From contig JBARCX010000433.1 in NCBI GenBank assembly GCA_049794535.1, positions 1-13,943 on the forward strand: a DNA stretch of 13,943 nucleotides. The letters are read 5' to 3'. Below are positions 6,662-13,943 of the stretch, piece after piece (the first letter of the stretch is position 1; each line of letters opens with the position of its first letter). The translations under genes were made by a program, and so were the position numbers. The stretch comes from JBARCX01 sp049794535 (GTDB lineage Bacteria > Pseudomonadota > Gammaproteobacteria > Xanthomonadales > Rhodanobacteraceae). The notes beneath the pieces are model-generated. The model had not been told where the DNA came from, did no database searches, and was given only the letters and a program-made list of their open reading frames with translations.

Positions 6662-7744
6662 ATGCTTGCCGCCTTGGAGTCCATCTTGAATACACGTTTG
6701 CTGGGAGCCGCTGTCATCATCGCGCTGCTGGTGTTGTTCTTGCCGATGTTCTTCTCCAGCAAGCCACCGGCAATCAGCACGGGTGATCAATCGGTAAGCC
6801 TGGCGATTCCGCCGGCGCCCGATGGTGATCTGCAGACCAAGACGATGAGTCTGACACCCGGTGCGGCTACCCCGGCTGGCGCCGCTGCGCCCGCCCCGGC
6901 AACGAGCGCTCCACCGGTCGCGGTCACCACCACACCGGGTTCGGGTAGTCAGTTGGCGACGGTGAACATCGCTTCCAACCGGCCGCGCGATGTGGGCACT
7001 GACGCCGCCGCGCCGCAGAATCAGCCGCCAGCCACAGCGCCATCGCCGGCGGTTGTGCCAGCTACACAGCCGATCATCCCCGCGCAGACACGGCCAACCG
7101 CCAGTGCCACGCCAGCCAGGGAAAGGCCGCAGCCCACCGTTGCTTCTGCGCAACAGGCCCCCGCTCAGGCCGCCCCGGCACAGCCGGCTTTGCCAGCTGC
7201 CACGGCGGCTCGTGGTCATTACATGATCAATCTCAGCGCCTATGCGCCATCCGGTGCGCAGAGCCTGATCGGTCGCGTACGCGCCTTGGGCTATCCGGCG
7301 AATGGTCGCGATATCCAGCGTGCAGGCCAGTCGCTGACCATGGTGACGGCGGGCCCCTTTGATACGCGCGCTGCTGCCGAAGCGGCACGATTGAAGATCA
7401 CTCAGTCAATTCCTGGTGCGCCGGCACGGCTGGAAAGCAATGCCAGTACGCCACAGGGCGATGCGCCAGCCGCAGCAGCAGCGCCGACATCCGCTAGCCG
7501 TCCGCAGGCCGGTGGCTGGGCCGTACAGGTGGCCGCGATGGGCAGCGAGGCGGATGCCACTGCCTTGCGCGACAAGCTGCGCGCCAACGGTTTTGACGGT
7601 TTTGTGGATTCGGTGAATGTAGGCGGAAAGCGCCTGTGGCGTGTACGCGCCGGCCCTCAGACACAGCGGGCTGATGCACAGCGGATACGCGACCAGATTC
7701 AGACAAAGCTGGGTGTCGCCGGCAACCTTGTCACGATGCCTTGA
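6662..7744 (+). CDS. SPOR domain-containing cell-division/envelope protein, DedD-like, with two SPOR repeats
   Basis: An inner-membrane-anchored periplasmic protein; SPOR domains bind septal peptidoglycan lacking stem peptides. From the ATG it has 360 aa: a membrane anchor (about 12-31, LLGAAVIIALLVLFLPMFF), a long Ala/Pro/Thr-rich flexible linker (about 35-184), a first SPOR-like repeat (about 186-258, YMINLSAYAPSGAQSL... to TAGPFDTRAAAEAARLKI) and a second, more typical SPOR domain (about 285-359, GGWAVQVAAMGSEADATAL... to RVRAGPQTQRADAQRIRDQI). The start is uncertain. The ATG at 6662 has no Shine-Dalgarno, while a TTG at 6686 has GGAG 6 bases upstream and would begin MNTRLLGAAV, the normal start of this family. 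It lies 65 bp after folC and 49 bp before cvpA, the order in which dedD is found in many gammaproteobacteria. Confidence 0.88.
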   Translation: MLAALESILNTRLLGAAVIIALLVLFLPMFFSSKPPAISTGDQSVSLAIPPAPDGDLQTKTMSLTPGAATPAGAAAPAPATSAPPVAVTTTPGSGSQLATVNIASNRPRDVGTDAAAPQNQPPATAPSPAVVPATQPIIPAQTRPTASATPARERPQPTVASAQQAPAQAAPAQPALPAATAARGHYMINLSAYAPSGAQSLIGRVRALGYPANGRDIQRAGQSLTMVTAGPFDTRAAAEAARLKITQSIPGAPARLESNASTPQGDAPAAAAAPTSASRPQAGGWAVQVAAMGSEADATALRDKLRANGFDGFVDSVNVGGKRLWRVRAGPQTQRADAQRIRDQIQTKLGVAGNLVTMP

Positions 7745-7793
7745 GTCTGGGCGCCTTGATTCTTAGCGGCAGGCTACAGGGGCGGGTGATCGG

Positions 7794-8426
7794 GTGAACG
7801 GCACCGACTACATCATCATCGGCGTACTTGGCCTGTCGGTCTTGACTGGGCTATGGCGAGGCCTCATTTCAGAGGTGCTGGCGTTGGCAACCTGGTTGGC
7901 CGCTTTTTGGCTGGCTTGGATGTTTGGACCAACGGTAGCGGCCCATTTCGAGCACACGATTGAAGTGCCGACGGTGCGCCTGCTGGTGGGTTACGGACTG
8001 TGCTTCGTAGCGGTGCTGATACTGGGCGCGCTGGTGCGGTACGTGATCCACCGATTGGTAGAAAGCACCGGGTTAGGCGGTACGGACCGATTGCTCGGCA
8101 TGATCTTTGGTTTTGCGCGAGGCGTACTACTGGTAACGCTGATGGTGTTCCTGCTTGGCCTAACCGCGTTCAGTCACGAATCCTTGTGGAGGGATTCGGT
8201 GCTGCTACCGCAGTTCCAGGGTGCAGCGGCGTGGCTGGGTCAGCAATTGCCGGCAAGCGTTCGCGAGCATCTGCATCCAGATCATCTACCGACGCTGCCC
8301 AAGGTGTTTCCAGGTATGCCACCAGCACACAGCACGTCTTCACCCGCTCCGGCTTCACCCATTACGGCCGTCATGGACGCGACCTCCACGGCAACGACCC
8401 CAGCAACAACTTACGGCAACAGGTAA
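7794..8426 (+). CDS. cvpA: CvpA family membrane protein
   Basis: An inner-membrane protein of 210 aa, named for its need in colicin V production and implicated in envelope integrity; its molecular role is not settled. Four membrane segments are visible at about residues 5-22, 28-47, 62-85 and 101-124, with the family signature GGTDRLLGMIFGFARG (about 95-110). The C-terminal 40 residues are a Ser/Thr/Pro/Ala-rich tail, longer than in E. coli CvpA (162 aa). The start is GTG at 7794; the upstream sequence is G-rich without a clean Shine-Dalgarno, and no in-frame ATG is available near it. It ends 7 bp before purF, so the two are almost certainly cotranscribed, as in most gammaproteobacteria. Confidence 0.92.
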   Translation: MNGTDYIIIGVLGLSVLTGLWRGLISEVLALATWLAAFWLAWMFGPTVAAHFEHTIEVPTVRLLVGYGLCFVAVLILGALVRYVIHRLVESTGLGGTDRLLGMIFGFARGVLLVTLMVFLLGLTAFSHESLWRDSVLLPQFQGAAAWLGQQLPASVREHLHPDHLPTLPKVFPGMPPAHSTSSPAPASPITAVMDATSTATTPATTYGNR

Positions 8427-8433
8427 CAGCCTC

Positions 8434-9909
8434 ATGTGCGGAATCATTGGCATCGTCGGTACCACTGAAGTGGGATCGGCTCTTTATGACGGCTTGACCG
8501 TTCTGCAGCATCGCGGTCAGGACGCAGCAGGTATCGCCACCGTGGACGGCTCGCGACTGCGCTTGCACAAAGGCAACGGGCTGGTGCGCGACGTGTTTGG
8601 CGAAGCTGCGATGAGCGGCCTGCGCGGACGCATCGGCATCGGGCATTGCCGCTACCCCACCGCCGGTTCGGAAGGTGCGGAAGAGGCGCAGCCGTTCTAC
8701 GTCAATTCGCCTTACGGCATCGCCTTCGCGCACAACGGTAATCTGGTGAATGCCGATGTGTTGCGGCATGAGATGTTCGAGGACGACCGTCGCCACATCA
8801 ATACCGATTCCGACTCCGAAGTGCTGCTCAACGTGCTCGCGCACGAACTGCAGATACAGGGCCGGATGGCGCTGACTCCAGACCATATCTTCAAGGCAGT
8901 GGCCGGTGTACATGCACGTGCGCGTGGTGGCTATGCCTGCATTTCACTGCTGCTCGGCTACGGCCTGCTGGCGTTCCGTGATCCGAACGGTATCCGTCCG
9001 CTGGTGCTGGGTGAGCGCGTTACCGCAGAAGGGCGCGAGTACGCGGTGGCGTCGGAGTCCGTAGCGTTCGACGTGCTGGGCTTCAAGCGCATACGCGACA
9101 TTGCGCCGGGCGAAGCCGTGTTCATCACGGACGACGGTCAGTTGCACACGCGTCATTGCTCGGAAGGCGCGGTGCATGCACCGTGCATTTTCGAATACGT
9201 CTATCTGGCACGACCGGATTCGATGATCGAAAACGTGTCGGTGTACAAGGCACGCCTGCGCATGGGCCAAAAGCTGGCCGAGAAAATTCTGCGCGAGCGG
9301 CCCGATCACGGCATCGAAGCAGTGATCCCGATCCCCGATACCGCGCGCACCGCTGCTAGCGCGTTGGCCGAGGCGTTGGGTGTGCCGTTCCGCGAAGGCT
9401 TCGTCAAGAATCGCTACGTGGGCCGCACCTTCATCATGCCGGGGCAGGGCGACCGCGTGAAATCGGTACGCCGCAAGCTCAACGCCATCGATCTGGAGTT
9501 CCGCAACAAGAACGTGCTGCTGGTGGATGACTCCATCGTGCGCGGCACCACTTCGCGGCAGATCATCCAGATGGCTCGCGATGCTGGTGCGAAGAACGTG
9601 TTCTTTGCCTCCGCCGCGCCGCCGGTGCGCTATCCGAATGTGTACGGTATCGACATGCCTTCGGTCACTGAACTGGTAGCCGCCGGCCATACCGATAAAG
9701 AAGTCGAAAAGACCCTCGGTGCCGACTGGCTGATCTACCAGGATCTCCCGGACCTGATCTGGGCCGTGCAGGATGGCAACGAGGAACTGAAGCAGTTCGA
9801 TGCCTCGTGCTTCTCTGGCGAGTACGTCACCGGCCTCGATCAGCATTATCTGGAGCAGATCGAAATGCTGCGCTCGGATGATGCCAAGGCAGCGCGCCGT
9901 AGCGCGTGA
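8434..9909 (+). CDS. purF: Amidophosphoribosyltransferase
   Basis: This enzyme catalyses the first committed step of purine synthesis: PRPP plus glutamine gives 5-phosphoribosylamine. It has 491 aa (E. coli 505). The start is fixed by chemistry: ATG at 8434 places Cys2 directly after Met, and after Met removal this Cys is the N-terminal nucleophile of the glutaminase domain. An in-frame ATG at 8221 would bury it. Motifs seen are LQHRGQDAAGI (24-34), GHCRYPTAGS (70-79), AHNGNL (99-104), AFRDPNGIRPL, the PRPP-binding loop VDDSIVRGTT (364-373) and ASAAPPVRYPNVYGIDMPS. The GH-C-RYPTAG Cys replaces the Val of E. coli; the essential Arg is kept. The ribosome binding site is weak (AGGT overlapping the cvpA stop), which suggests coupling to cvpA. 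Confidence 0.97.
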   Translation: MCGIIGIVGTTEVGSALYDGLTVLQHRGQDAAGIATVDGSRLRLHKGNGLVRDVFGEAAMSGLRGRIGIGHCRYPTAGSEGAEEAQPFYVNSPYGIAFAHNGNLVNADVLRHEMFEDDRRHINTDSDSEVLLNVLAHELQIQGRMALTPDHIFKAVAGVHARARGGYACISLLLGYGLLAFRDPNGIRPLVLGERVTAEGREYAVASESVAFDVLGFKRIRDIAPGEAVFITDDGQLHTRHCSEGAVHAPCIFEYVYLARPDSMIENVSVYKARLRMGQKLAEKILRERPDHGIEAVIPIPDTARTAASALAEALGVPFREGFVKNRYVGRTFIMPGQGDRVKSVRRKLNAIDLEFRNKNVLLVDDSIVRGTTSRQIIQMARDAGAKNVFFASAAPPVRYPNVYGIDMPSVTELVAAGHTDKEVEKTLGADWLIYQDLPDLIWAVQDGNEELKQFDASCFSGEYVTGLDQHYLEQIEMLRSDDAKAARRSA

Positions 9910-9915
9910 TTCAGA

Positions 9916-9946
9916 GCCCGTCCTTTCCCATCGGGTGAGGGCGGGT
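9916..9946 (+). terminator. Hairpin after purF (possible terminator without T-tract)
   Basis: CCCGTCCT (9917-9924) pairs with AGGGCGGG (9938-9945) with one G-U pair, enclosing a second small stem CCC-ATC-GGG. It starts 7 bases after the purF stop codon. No T-run follows, so it may be a transcript-protecting stem, a weak terminator or a piece of a dispersed palindromic repeat. Confidence 0.4.
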
Positions 9947-9971
9947 AGAAGGCGGCGCTAGAGAACTCCCC

Positions 9972-10775
9972 ATGACTGATCTGCATGCCGCCGCCAAACG
10001 CTGTCTGGATGCCTCTGATCCGACCGAAAAGTTGCATCTGACCCACGCAGCCTGGGCAGCGCTGCAGTCCGGCGAGCTACGAGCCGATCCGGCATCGCCA
10101 TCACCCGTGGCGATCGGGCAGCCTGGCCAACCCGAACGCCCTCGGCTGGTACCGCAACGGCAAGTACCGCATCGTGGGCTGGGTTCTGACGAAGGCCGCG
10201 CCGCTTTGGTACACGCGGTAGCGCATATTGAATTCAACGCGATCAACCTGGCCTGGGATGCGGTCTACCGCTTTCGCGGCAAACCCGACGCTTATTACCG
10301 TGATTGGGCCAGTTGCGCCCATGACGAGGCGCGCCATTTCGCCATGCTCTCGGGGCGATTGGCCGAACTCGGGCATGTCTACGGTGATTTCGACGCGCAT
10401 AACGGCCTGTGGGAAATGGCCGAGAAAACGGCCCATCACGACACGGCTCGTATGGCGCTCGTACCCCGCGTACTCGAGGCGCGTGGATTAGACGTAACCC
10501 CGGGCATGATCGAGCGTCTGCGGCGCGTTGGCGATGAGCGCACGATCGCGATCCTCGAAGTCATTTTGCGCGAGGAAGTCGCCCACGTCGCCGCCGGCAC
10601 ACGCTGGTTCCGCTGGTGCTGTGAGCGCGATGGCCTCGACCCGCGCGAAACCTTCCTCAACATGCTGCGCACCTATATGGGGCGCACGCTGCGCGGACCA
10701 TTCAATCGACCGGCGCGGATTGAAGCGGGCTTCGATGAGGATGAGCTGGATCGGCTCGCCACGTTAGCTGAATAA
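9972..10775 (+). CDS. DUF455 family ferritin-like protein
   Basis: A 267-residue protein of the DUF455 family, a ferritin-like four-helix bundle group of unknown reaction. The diagnostic stretches are HAVAHIEFNAINLAWDAVYRF (from 81), CAHDEARHFAML (115-126), HDTARMALVPRVLEARGLDVTP (from 156) and EVILREEVAHVAAGTRWF (196-213). The spaced E/H residues (E87, E119, H122, E169, E202, H205) fit a carboxylate-bridged di-metal site; this is inference from the fold. The length is usual for the family. There is no signal peptide, so it is probably cytoplasmic. The ATG at 9972 lacks a strong Shine-Dalgarno. It lies 62 bp after purF, with the hairpin between, and may be transcribed separately; no functional link to its neighbours is evident. 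Confidence 0.88.
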   Translation: MTDLHAAAKRCLDASDPTEKLHLTHAAWAALQSGELRADPASPSPVAIGQPGQPERPRLVPQRQVPHRGLGSDEGRAALVHAVAHIEFNAINLAWDAVYRFRGKPDAYYRDWASCAHDEARHFAMLSGRLAELGHVYGDFDAHNGLWEMAEKTAHHDTARMALVPRVLEARGLDVTPGMIERLRRVGDERTIAILEVILREEVAHVAAGTRWFRWCCERDGLDPRETFLNMLRTYMGRTLRGPFNRPARIEAGFDEDELDRLATLAE

Positions 10776-10884
10776 AATAATTTCATCCGACCCCTAAACT
10801 TTTCCCGCCTAACCCGGATTAGTACGTGTCGAGGGCGCGCCATGGTGGCGTTCCCCCCAAGCACACCAACGCCGGAGCGGGACA
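10776..10884 (+). promoter_or_regulatory. Leader region of the RHS gene: AT-rich patch, inverted repeats and RBS
   Basis: The gap opens with an AT-rich patch (about 10771-10785) that could hold a promoter, though no convincing -35/-10 pair was found (TAAACT near 10794 is a weak candidate). An imperfect palindrome CTAACCCGGATTAG lies at 10809-10822. A GGCGTT/AACGCC stem (10847-10852 with 10868-10873, 15-base loop) sits immediately before the ribosome binding site GGAG (10874-10877), which is 7 bases before the ATG at 10885. The stem could affect translation start. Confidence 0.4.
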
Positions 10885-13800
10885 ATGGTCGCAGTGATCA
10901 GTGGTAATGGACTGGGTCTGGGCAACACCTCACTGACCCAACTGGGCCAGACGCAAGGCGGCCAGGCGGCGCTGGGCCAAGCCCCCGCCAACCAGTACCT
11001 CAACACCGCCACCGGCAACCTGATCCTGCAAAACGCCGACGAAGGCCTGCTGTTCGACGGCCTCTCGCTCAACGTCCTGCGCACCTACAACAGCCTGGGC
11101 CAGTTGAACGGCAACGACGGCTGGAGCTACGGCTTCACGCGCAACGTCGGTGGCCTCACCGGCACCCTCAACACCGCCGGCAGCACCATCACCCGCACGG
11201 CGGATGACGGCTCCAGCGTCGTCTATACCTACAACGCCAGCACCGGCGTCTACGACAGCACCGCCCAAAGCGGTGCCGTTGATACGCTGAGCTACAACGC
11301 CACCAATACCAGCTGGACCTGGACCGACAGCGCCGACCAGCAACAAGAAACCTATAACGCCACCGGCCAGCTCACCACCCTCAGCAACCTCAGCAGCGGT
11401 GCCAGCTACAGCTTCAGCTACACCAACAACCAGCTCAGCCAGATCACCGCCGGTGATGGCGACACGCTGCTGTTCGGTTACAACACCAGCAATCAGTTGA
11501 TCAGCCTGTCGATCCAGGACGTGCCGCCGGGCCAGACCGCTGCCGTCACCCGGCAACAGGTCAGCTACAGCTATGACACGCAGGGCCGACTGAGCACGGT
11601 CACCACCACGCTGGCGTCCGATACCGACAGCAGCACCACCGCGAGCTACACCACCAGCTACACCTACCAGGGCACGACCGACCTGGTCGCCTCGGTCACC
11701 CAAAGCGACGGCACCACCGTCAGCTACAGCTATACCGAAAACGCCCAAGGCGTGTACCAGGTCACCGGCATCACCACCGGCACCGGCGCCGCCGCCCAGT
11801 CGCTGACCCTCAGCTACGGCACCAACAGCACCACCGTCACCAATGCGCTGGGTAATGCGACGACCTATCAGACCAACGCCGCCGGTGAGCTCACTGCGGT
11901 GATCGCCCCGAGCGTCAATGGAGCCTCCCCGACCACCAGCTATAGCTACGACGCCAACGGCAACCTGCTAACCCGCACCGATCCGGATGGTGCGGTTACC
12001 AGTTACAGCTACGACGCGAACGGCAACCTGTTGAGCGTGGAAGACGGTGCCGGCAACACCGTCAGCTACACCTACGACGCCAACGATCAAGTCACCAGCA
12101 AGACCACCTACACCGTACCGGCGCAAGGCGAAGCCGGGCAGAGCGGTTATGTCGCGCCCAGCGGTGCGCAAACCACCTACTACGTCTATACCGCCAACGA
12201 GCAACTGGCCTACGTGATCGATGCGCTGGGGAACGTCACCGAGCACGACTACACCACCACCGCCGGTCAGAGCGAGCTGACCACCACCCGCCAGTACTTG
12301 GGGGCGAGCTACAGCCTGACGGGTTTGAGCCCGACCACCCCGCCGACGCTGGCCACCCTGCAAGCCTGGGTACAAAGCAGCGCGGTGCAAAGCACGTTGG
12401 GCCAGAGCACGCGCACCGACTACAGCTACGACGTGCGCGGTCAGCTGGCCACGCAAACGCAGTACGACACGGTCAACAGCAACGGCGTGGGCGTGGTCGA
12501 TACGGGCACGGTGATCATTGCCACCACCTACGACGCGCAAGGCAAGTTGCTGCAGACCAGCACCGAGACCGGTGCTAACTTCGGTACGTTGCAAACGACG
12601 ACGTATGCCTACGACGGCCTAGGCCGCGTGGTCAGCACCACCGATCCGCTGGGCAACGTCACCAGCTATGTCTACACCGACAGTGCCAACACGATCGCGA
12701 TCACCCAGGCCAACGGACTGACCACCACCCAGGTGCGCAACCCTGCCGGGCAGCTGATCAGCAGCACGCAAACCGCGACGGGCCAAAGCCCTCGCGTCAC
12801 CAGTTATCTGTACAACGCCGCCGGCCAGGCAGTCGCCACGATCGATCCGGCCGGCAATGTCAGCTACGCGTTTTACGATGCCGAGGGACGTGTCTCAGGC
12901 ACGGTCGATGCCGATGGCAATGTCACCGCGATCACCTACGATGCCGATGGACAGGTTACGCAGACTACGCAGTTTGCGACGCCGATCAATACATCGACAT
13001 GGATCAGCAGCGGCGCACTGACGACCAGCTTCCCGAGCAGCTTGCCGACGCCGACGGCCAGTGCAAACGATCGCACTGCACACACGCTGTACAACGCGGC
13101 CGGCCAGGCGATCGCCACGATCGATCCGGTAGGCAACGTCACCCTCACCAGCTACGACGGCGCCGGTCACGCGATCAGCACCCATGCCTACGCCACGCCA
13201 CTGACCGCGGCGCAACTCAGCGCGCTGGGCAGCGCACCGACCCTGGCCGCGCTGCAAGCGGATCTCATCGCCAGCAGCAACGATCGCACCACGTACACGC
13301 TGTACGACGCCGACGGCCACGCCGTCATGACCCTCGATGCGGCCGGTGACGTCACTACCACCAGCTACGACGATGCCGGTCGTGCGGTGAAGACGATCGC
13401 CTACGCCACGGCGCTGACCAATGCACAGCTCACCGCCCTGGGCGGTACACCGACCTTGGCCGCGTTGCAGGCGGACCTGACTCCCAGTGCGCAGGATCAA
13501 ACCACCCGCACGTACTACGACGGCGCGGGCCGTGTCGTCGCGCAGATCGATGCCGACGGTTACCTCACGATCAATAGTGACAACGTCACCACGCTCATCA
13601 CCACCACGACGCGTTATGCCACCGCGTTGACGAGCACGCAGCTCAGCGCGCTGACCGGTACCGAAAGCGTTGCCACCCTGGTGGGCCTGCTCGGTACGGC
13701 CACCGCCAACGAACAAAGCAGCACGACGATCAACGCCGACCACCAGGTGATCAGCAGTACCGCGGTCGACGGCACCGTCACCACCGAGCAATACAATGCC

Positions 13801-13943
13801 GCCGGCCAACTGCTGAGCAGCACCGTGACCCCGGTCGCGGGGCAGGGCACCGCCCGCACCACCAGCGCCACTTACGATGCCTTCGGCGACACGCTGACCA
13901 CGACCGATGGCGCAAACGCCGTCACTACGTATACCTATAACGC
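10885..13943 (+). CDS. Giant RHS/YD-repeat protein (5' part, open at the right window edge)
   Basis: From the ATG at 10885 the frame is open for 1019 codons to the window end, so the C-terminus is not visible. The protein begins MVAVISGNGLGLGNTSLTQL with no signal peptide, PAAR or membrane segment. A region with YLNTATGNLILQNADEGLLF and VLRTYNSLGQLNG (about 37-77) resembles the start of large RHS/YD-repeat proteins. The rest is dense YD repeats, for example SYSYDANGNLLTRTDPDG. RHS/YD proteins form a beta-cocoon shell and often carry a variable C-terminal toxin, which could lie beyond 13943. Ribosome binding site GGAG is 7 bases upstream. Codons end mostly in C (ACC, AGC, TAC, GCC), which makes the opposite strand falsely open. 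Secretion route and role cannot be judged from this part. Alternatives are a surface adhesin or a structural wall-associated protein. Confidence 0.9.
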   Translation, partial: MVAVISGNGLGLGNTSLTQLGQTQGGQAALGQAPANQYLNTATGNLILQNADEGLLFDGLSLNVLRTYNSLGQLNGNDGWSYGFTRNVGGLTGTLNTAGSTITRTADDGSSVVYTYNASTGVYDSTAQSGAVDTLSYNATNTSWTWTDSADQQQETYNATGQLTTLSNLSSGASYSFSYTNNQLSQITAGDGDTLLFGYNTSNQLISLSIQDVPPGQTAAVTRQQVSYSYDTQGRLSTVTTTLASDTDSSTTASYTTSYTYQGTTDLVASVTQSDGTTVSYSYTENAQGVYQVTGITTGTGAAAQSLTLSYGTNSTTVTNALGNATTYQTNAAGELTAVIAPSVNGASPTTSYSYDANGNLLTRTDPDGAVTSYSYDANGNLLSVEDGAGNTVSYTYDANDQVTSKTTYTVPAQGEAGQSGYVAPSGAQTTYYVYTANEQLAYVIDALGNVTEHDYTTTAGQSELTTTRQYLGASYSLTGLSPTTPPTLATLQAWVQSSAVQSTLGQSTRTDYSYDVRGQLATQTQYDTVNSNGVGVVDTGTVIIATTYDAQGKLLQTSTETGANFGTLQTTTYAYDGLGRVVSTTDPLGNVTSYVYTDSANTIAITQANGLTTTQVRNPAGQLISSTQTATGQSPRVTSYLYNAAGQAVATIDPAGNVSYAFYDAEGRVSGTVDADGNVTAITYDADGQVTQTTQFATPINTSTWISSGALTTSFPSSLPTPTASANDRTAHTLYNAAGQAIATIDPVGNVTLTSYDGAGHAISTHAYATPLTAAQLSALGSAPTLAALQADLIASSNDRTTYTLYDADGHAVMTLDAAGDVTTTSYDDAGRAVKTIAYATALTNAQLTALGGTPTLAALQADLTPSAQDQTTRTYYDGAGRVVAQIDADGYLTINSDNVTTLITTTTRYATALTSTQLSALTGTESVATLVGLLGTATANEQSSTTINADHQVISSTAVDGTVTTEQYNAAGQLLSSTVTPVAGQGTARTTSATYDAFGDTLTTTDGANAVTTYTYN
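11947..12135 (+). repeat. Three 63-bp YD repeats in perfect register inside the RHS gene
   Basis: The Tyr codon of the YDANxN motif lies at 11947, 12010 and 12073, exactly 63 bp (21 residues) apart. The units read roughly Y-D-A-N-G-N-L-L-x-x-x-D-x-x-G-x-x-x-S-Y-x. The first two also match closely at DNA level (TACGACGCCAACGGCAACCT against TACGACGCGAACGGCAACCT), so recent duplication or gene conversion is likely. Confidence 0.85.
12973..13827 (+). repeat. Four 71-72-residue super-repeats inside the RHS gene
   Basis: Units begin at 12973, 13189, 13402 and 13615, with lengths of 216, 213, 213 and 213 bp. Units 2 to 4 start YATxLTxxQLxAL; in units 2 and 3 the sequence continues GxxPTLAALQADL, a likely helix, and units 1 to 3 then carry a YD/YN motif near residue 40. 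A second Y-D/Y-N motif falls at residues 60-61 in units 2 and 4. Unit 1 has lost the helix sequence, unit 3 has lost its second YD motif, and unit 4 has lost its first. Confidence 0.8.

Noticed and set aside
8221..8433. Upstream in-frame extension of purF
   Set aside because: It overlaps cvpA and would bury the catalytic Cys that must follow the initiator Met.
10930..11748. Long minus-strand open frame (272 codons) inside the RHS gene
   Set aside because: Gly/Ala/Val-rich shadow produced by C-ending codons of the RHS frame; no ribosome binding site or domain, and the plus frame has YD repeats throughout.
11968..12594. Minus-strand open frame (208 codons) inside the RHS gene
   Set aside because: Same antisense artefact; low-complexity sequence with no recognisable family.
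12895..13809. Minus-strand open frame (304 codons) with repeated GDVA-x-x-I-type motifs
   Set aside because: Its internal repeats mirror the 71-residue super-repeat of the plus-strand RHS gene, so the repeat is inherited from the coding strand.

Overview
The window looks like chromosomal DNA of a GC-rich gammaproteobacterium, probably of the Xanthomonadales (Rhodanobacter/Dyella/Luteibacter type). This is inferred from the block folC – SPOR (dedD-like) – cvpA – purF, a classical gammaproteobacterial order, and from codon usage; the species cannot be named from sequence alone. No rRNA, tRNA, CRISPR array, transposase or att site was seen.

Layout. (1) Positions 1-1595, minus strand: a HutC-type GntR/UTRA regulator followed 19 bp later by a TauE/SafE permease whose 3' end lies outside the window. 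A perfect 14-bp palindrome lies just before the regulator start. (2) Positions 1707-5240, plus strand: a metal-resistance cassette. A MerR-type promoter with a 20-bp spacer and a dyad operator drives a CueR-like regulator, probably from a leaderless mRNA. The regulator overlaps (ATGA) a P1B-1 Cu(I)/Ag(I) ATPase whose N-terminus carries two YHS domains, a His-rich linker and a CPMHP/CPKCGM domain in place of the usual HMA domain. Two tiny membrane-protein genes follow (43 and 59 aa) that resemble each other and no family I recognise. (3) Positions 5313-9909: the housekeeping block folC, a double-SPOR protein, cvpA and purF (folate, envelope, purine). (4) Positions 9972-10775: a DUF455 ferritin-like protein. 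(5) From 10885 to the right edge: the first 1019 codons of a giant RHS/YD-repeat protein, open at the window end, with a 21-residue repeat and then a 71-72-residue super-repeat in near-exact register.

How the genes work together. The MerR protein and its dyad promoter very likely form a metal-induced, self-controlled operon with the exporter, and the two small membrane proteins are candidate accessories. The GntR/TauE pair is probably a separate self-regulated anion-export unit. The folC-purF block is ordinary metabolism. The RHS gene is an accessory surface or toxin-type gene.

The most interesting items are the paralogous small membrane proteins behind copA, the unusual sensor and N-terminal metal domains of the copper system, and the helix-spaced super-repeat of the RHS protein. 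Two genes, the TauE permease and the RHS protein, run off the window edges and were read directly from the sequence.
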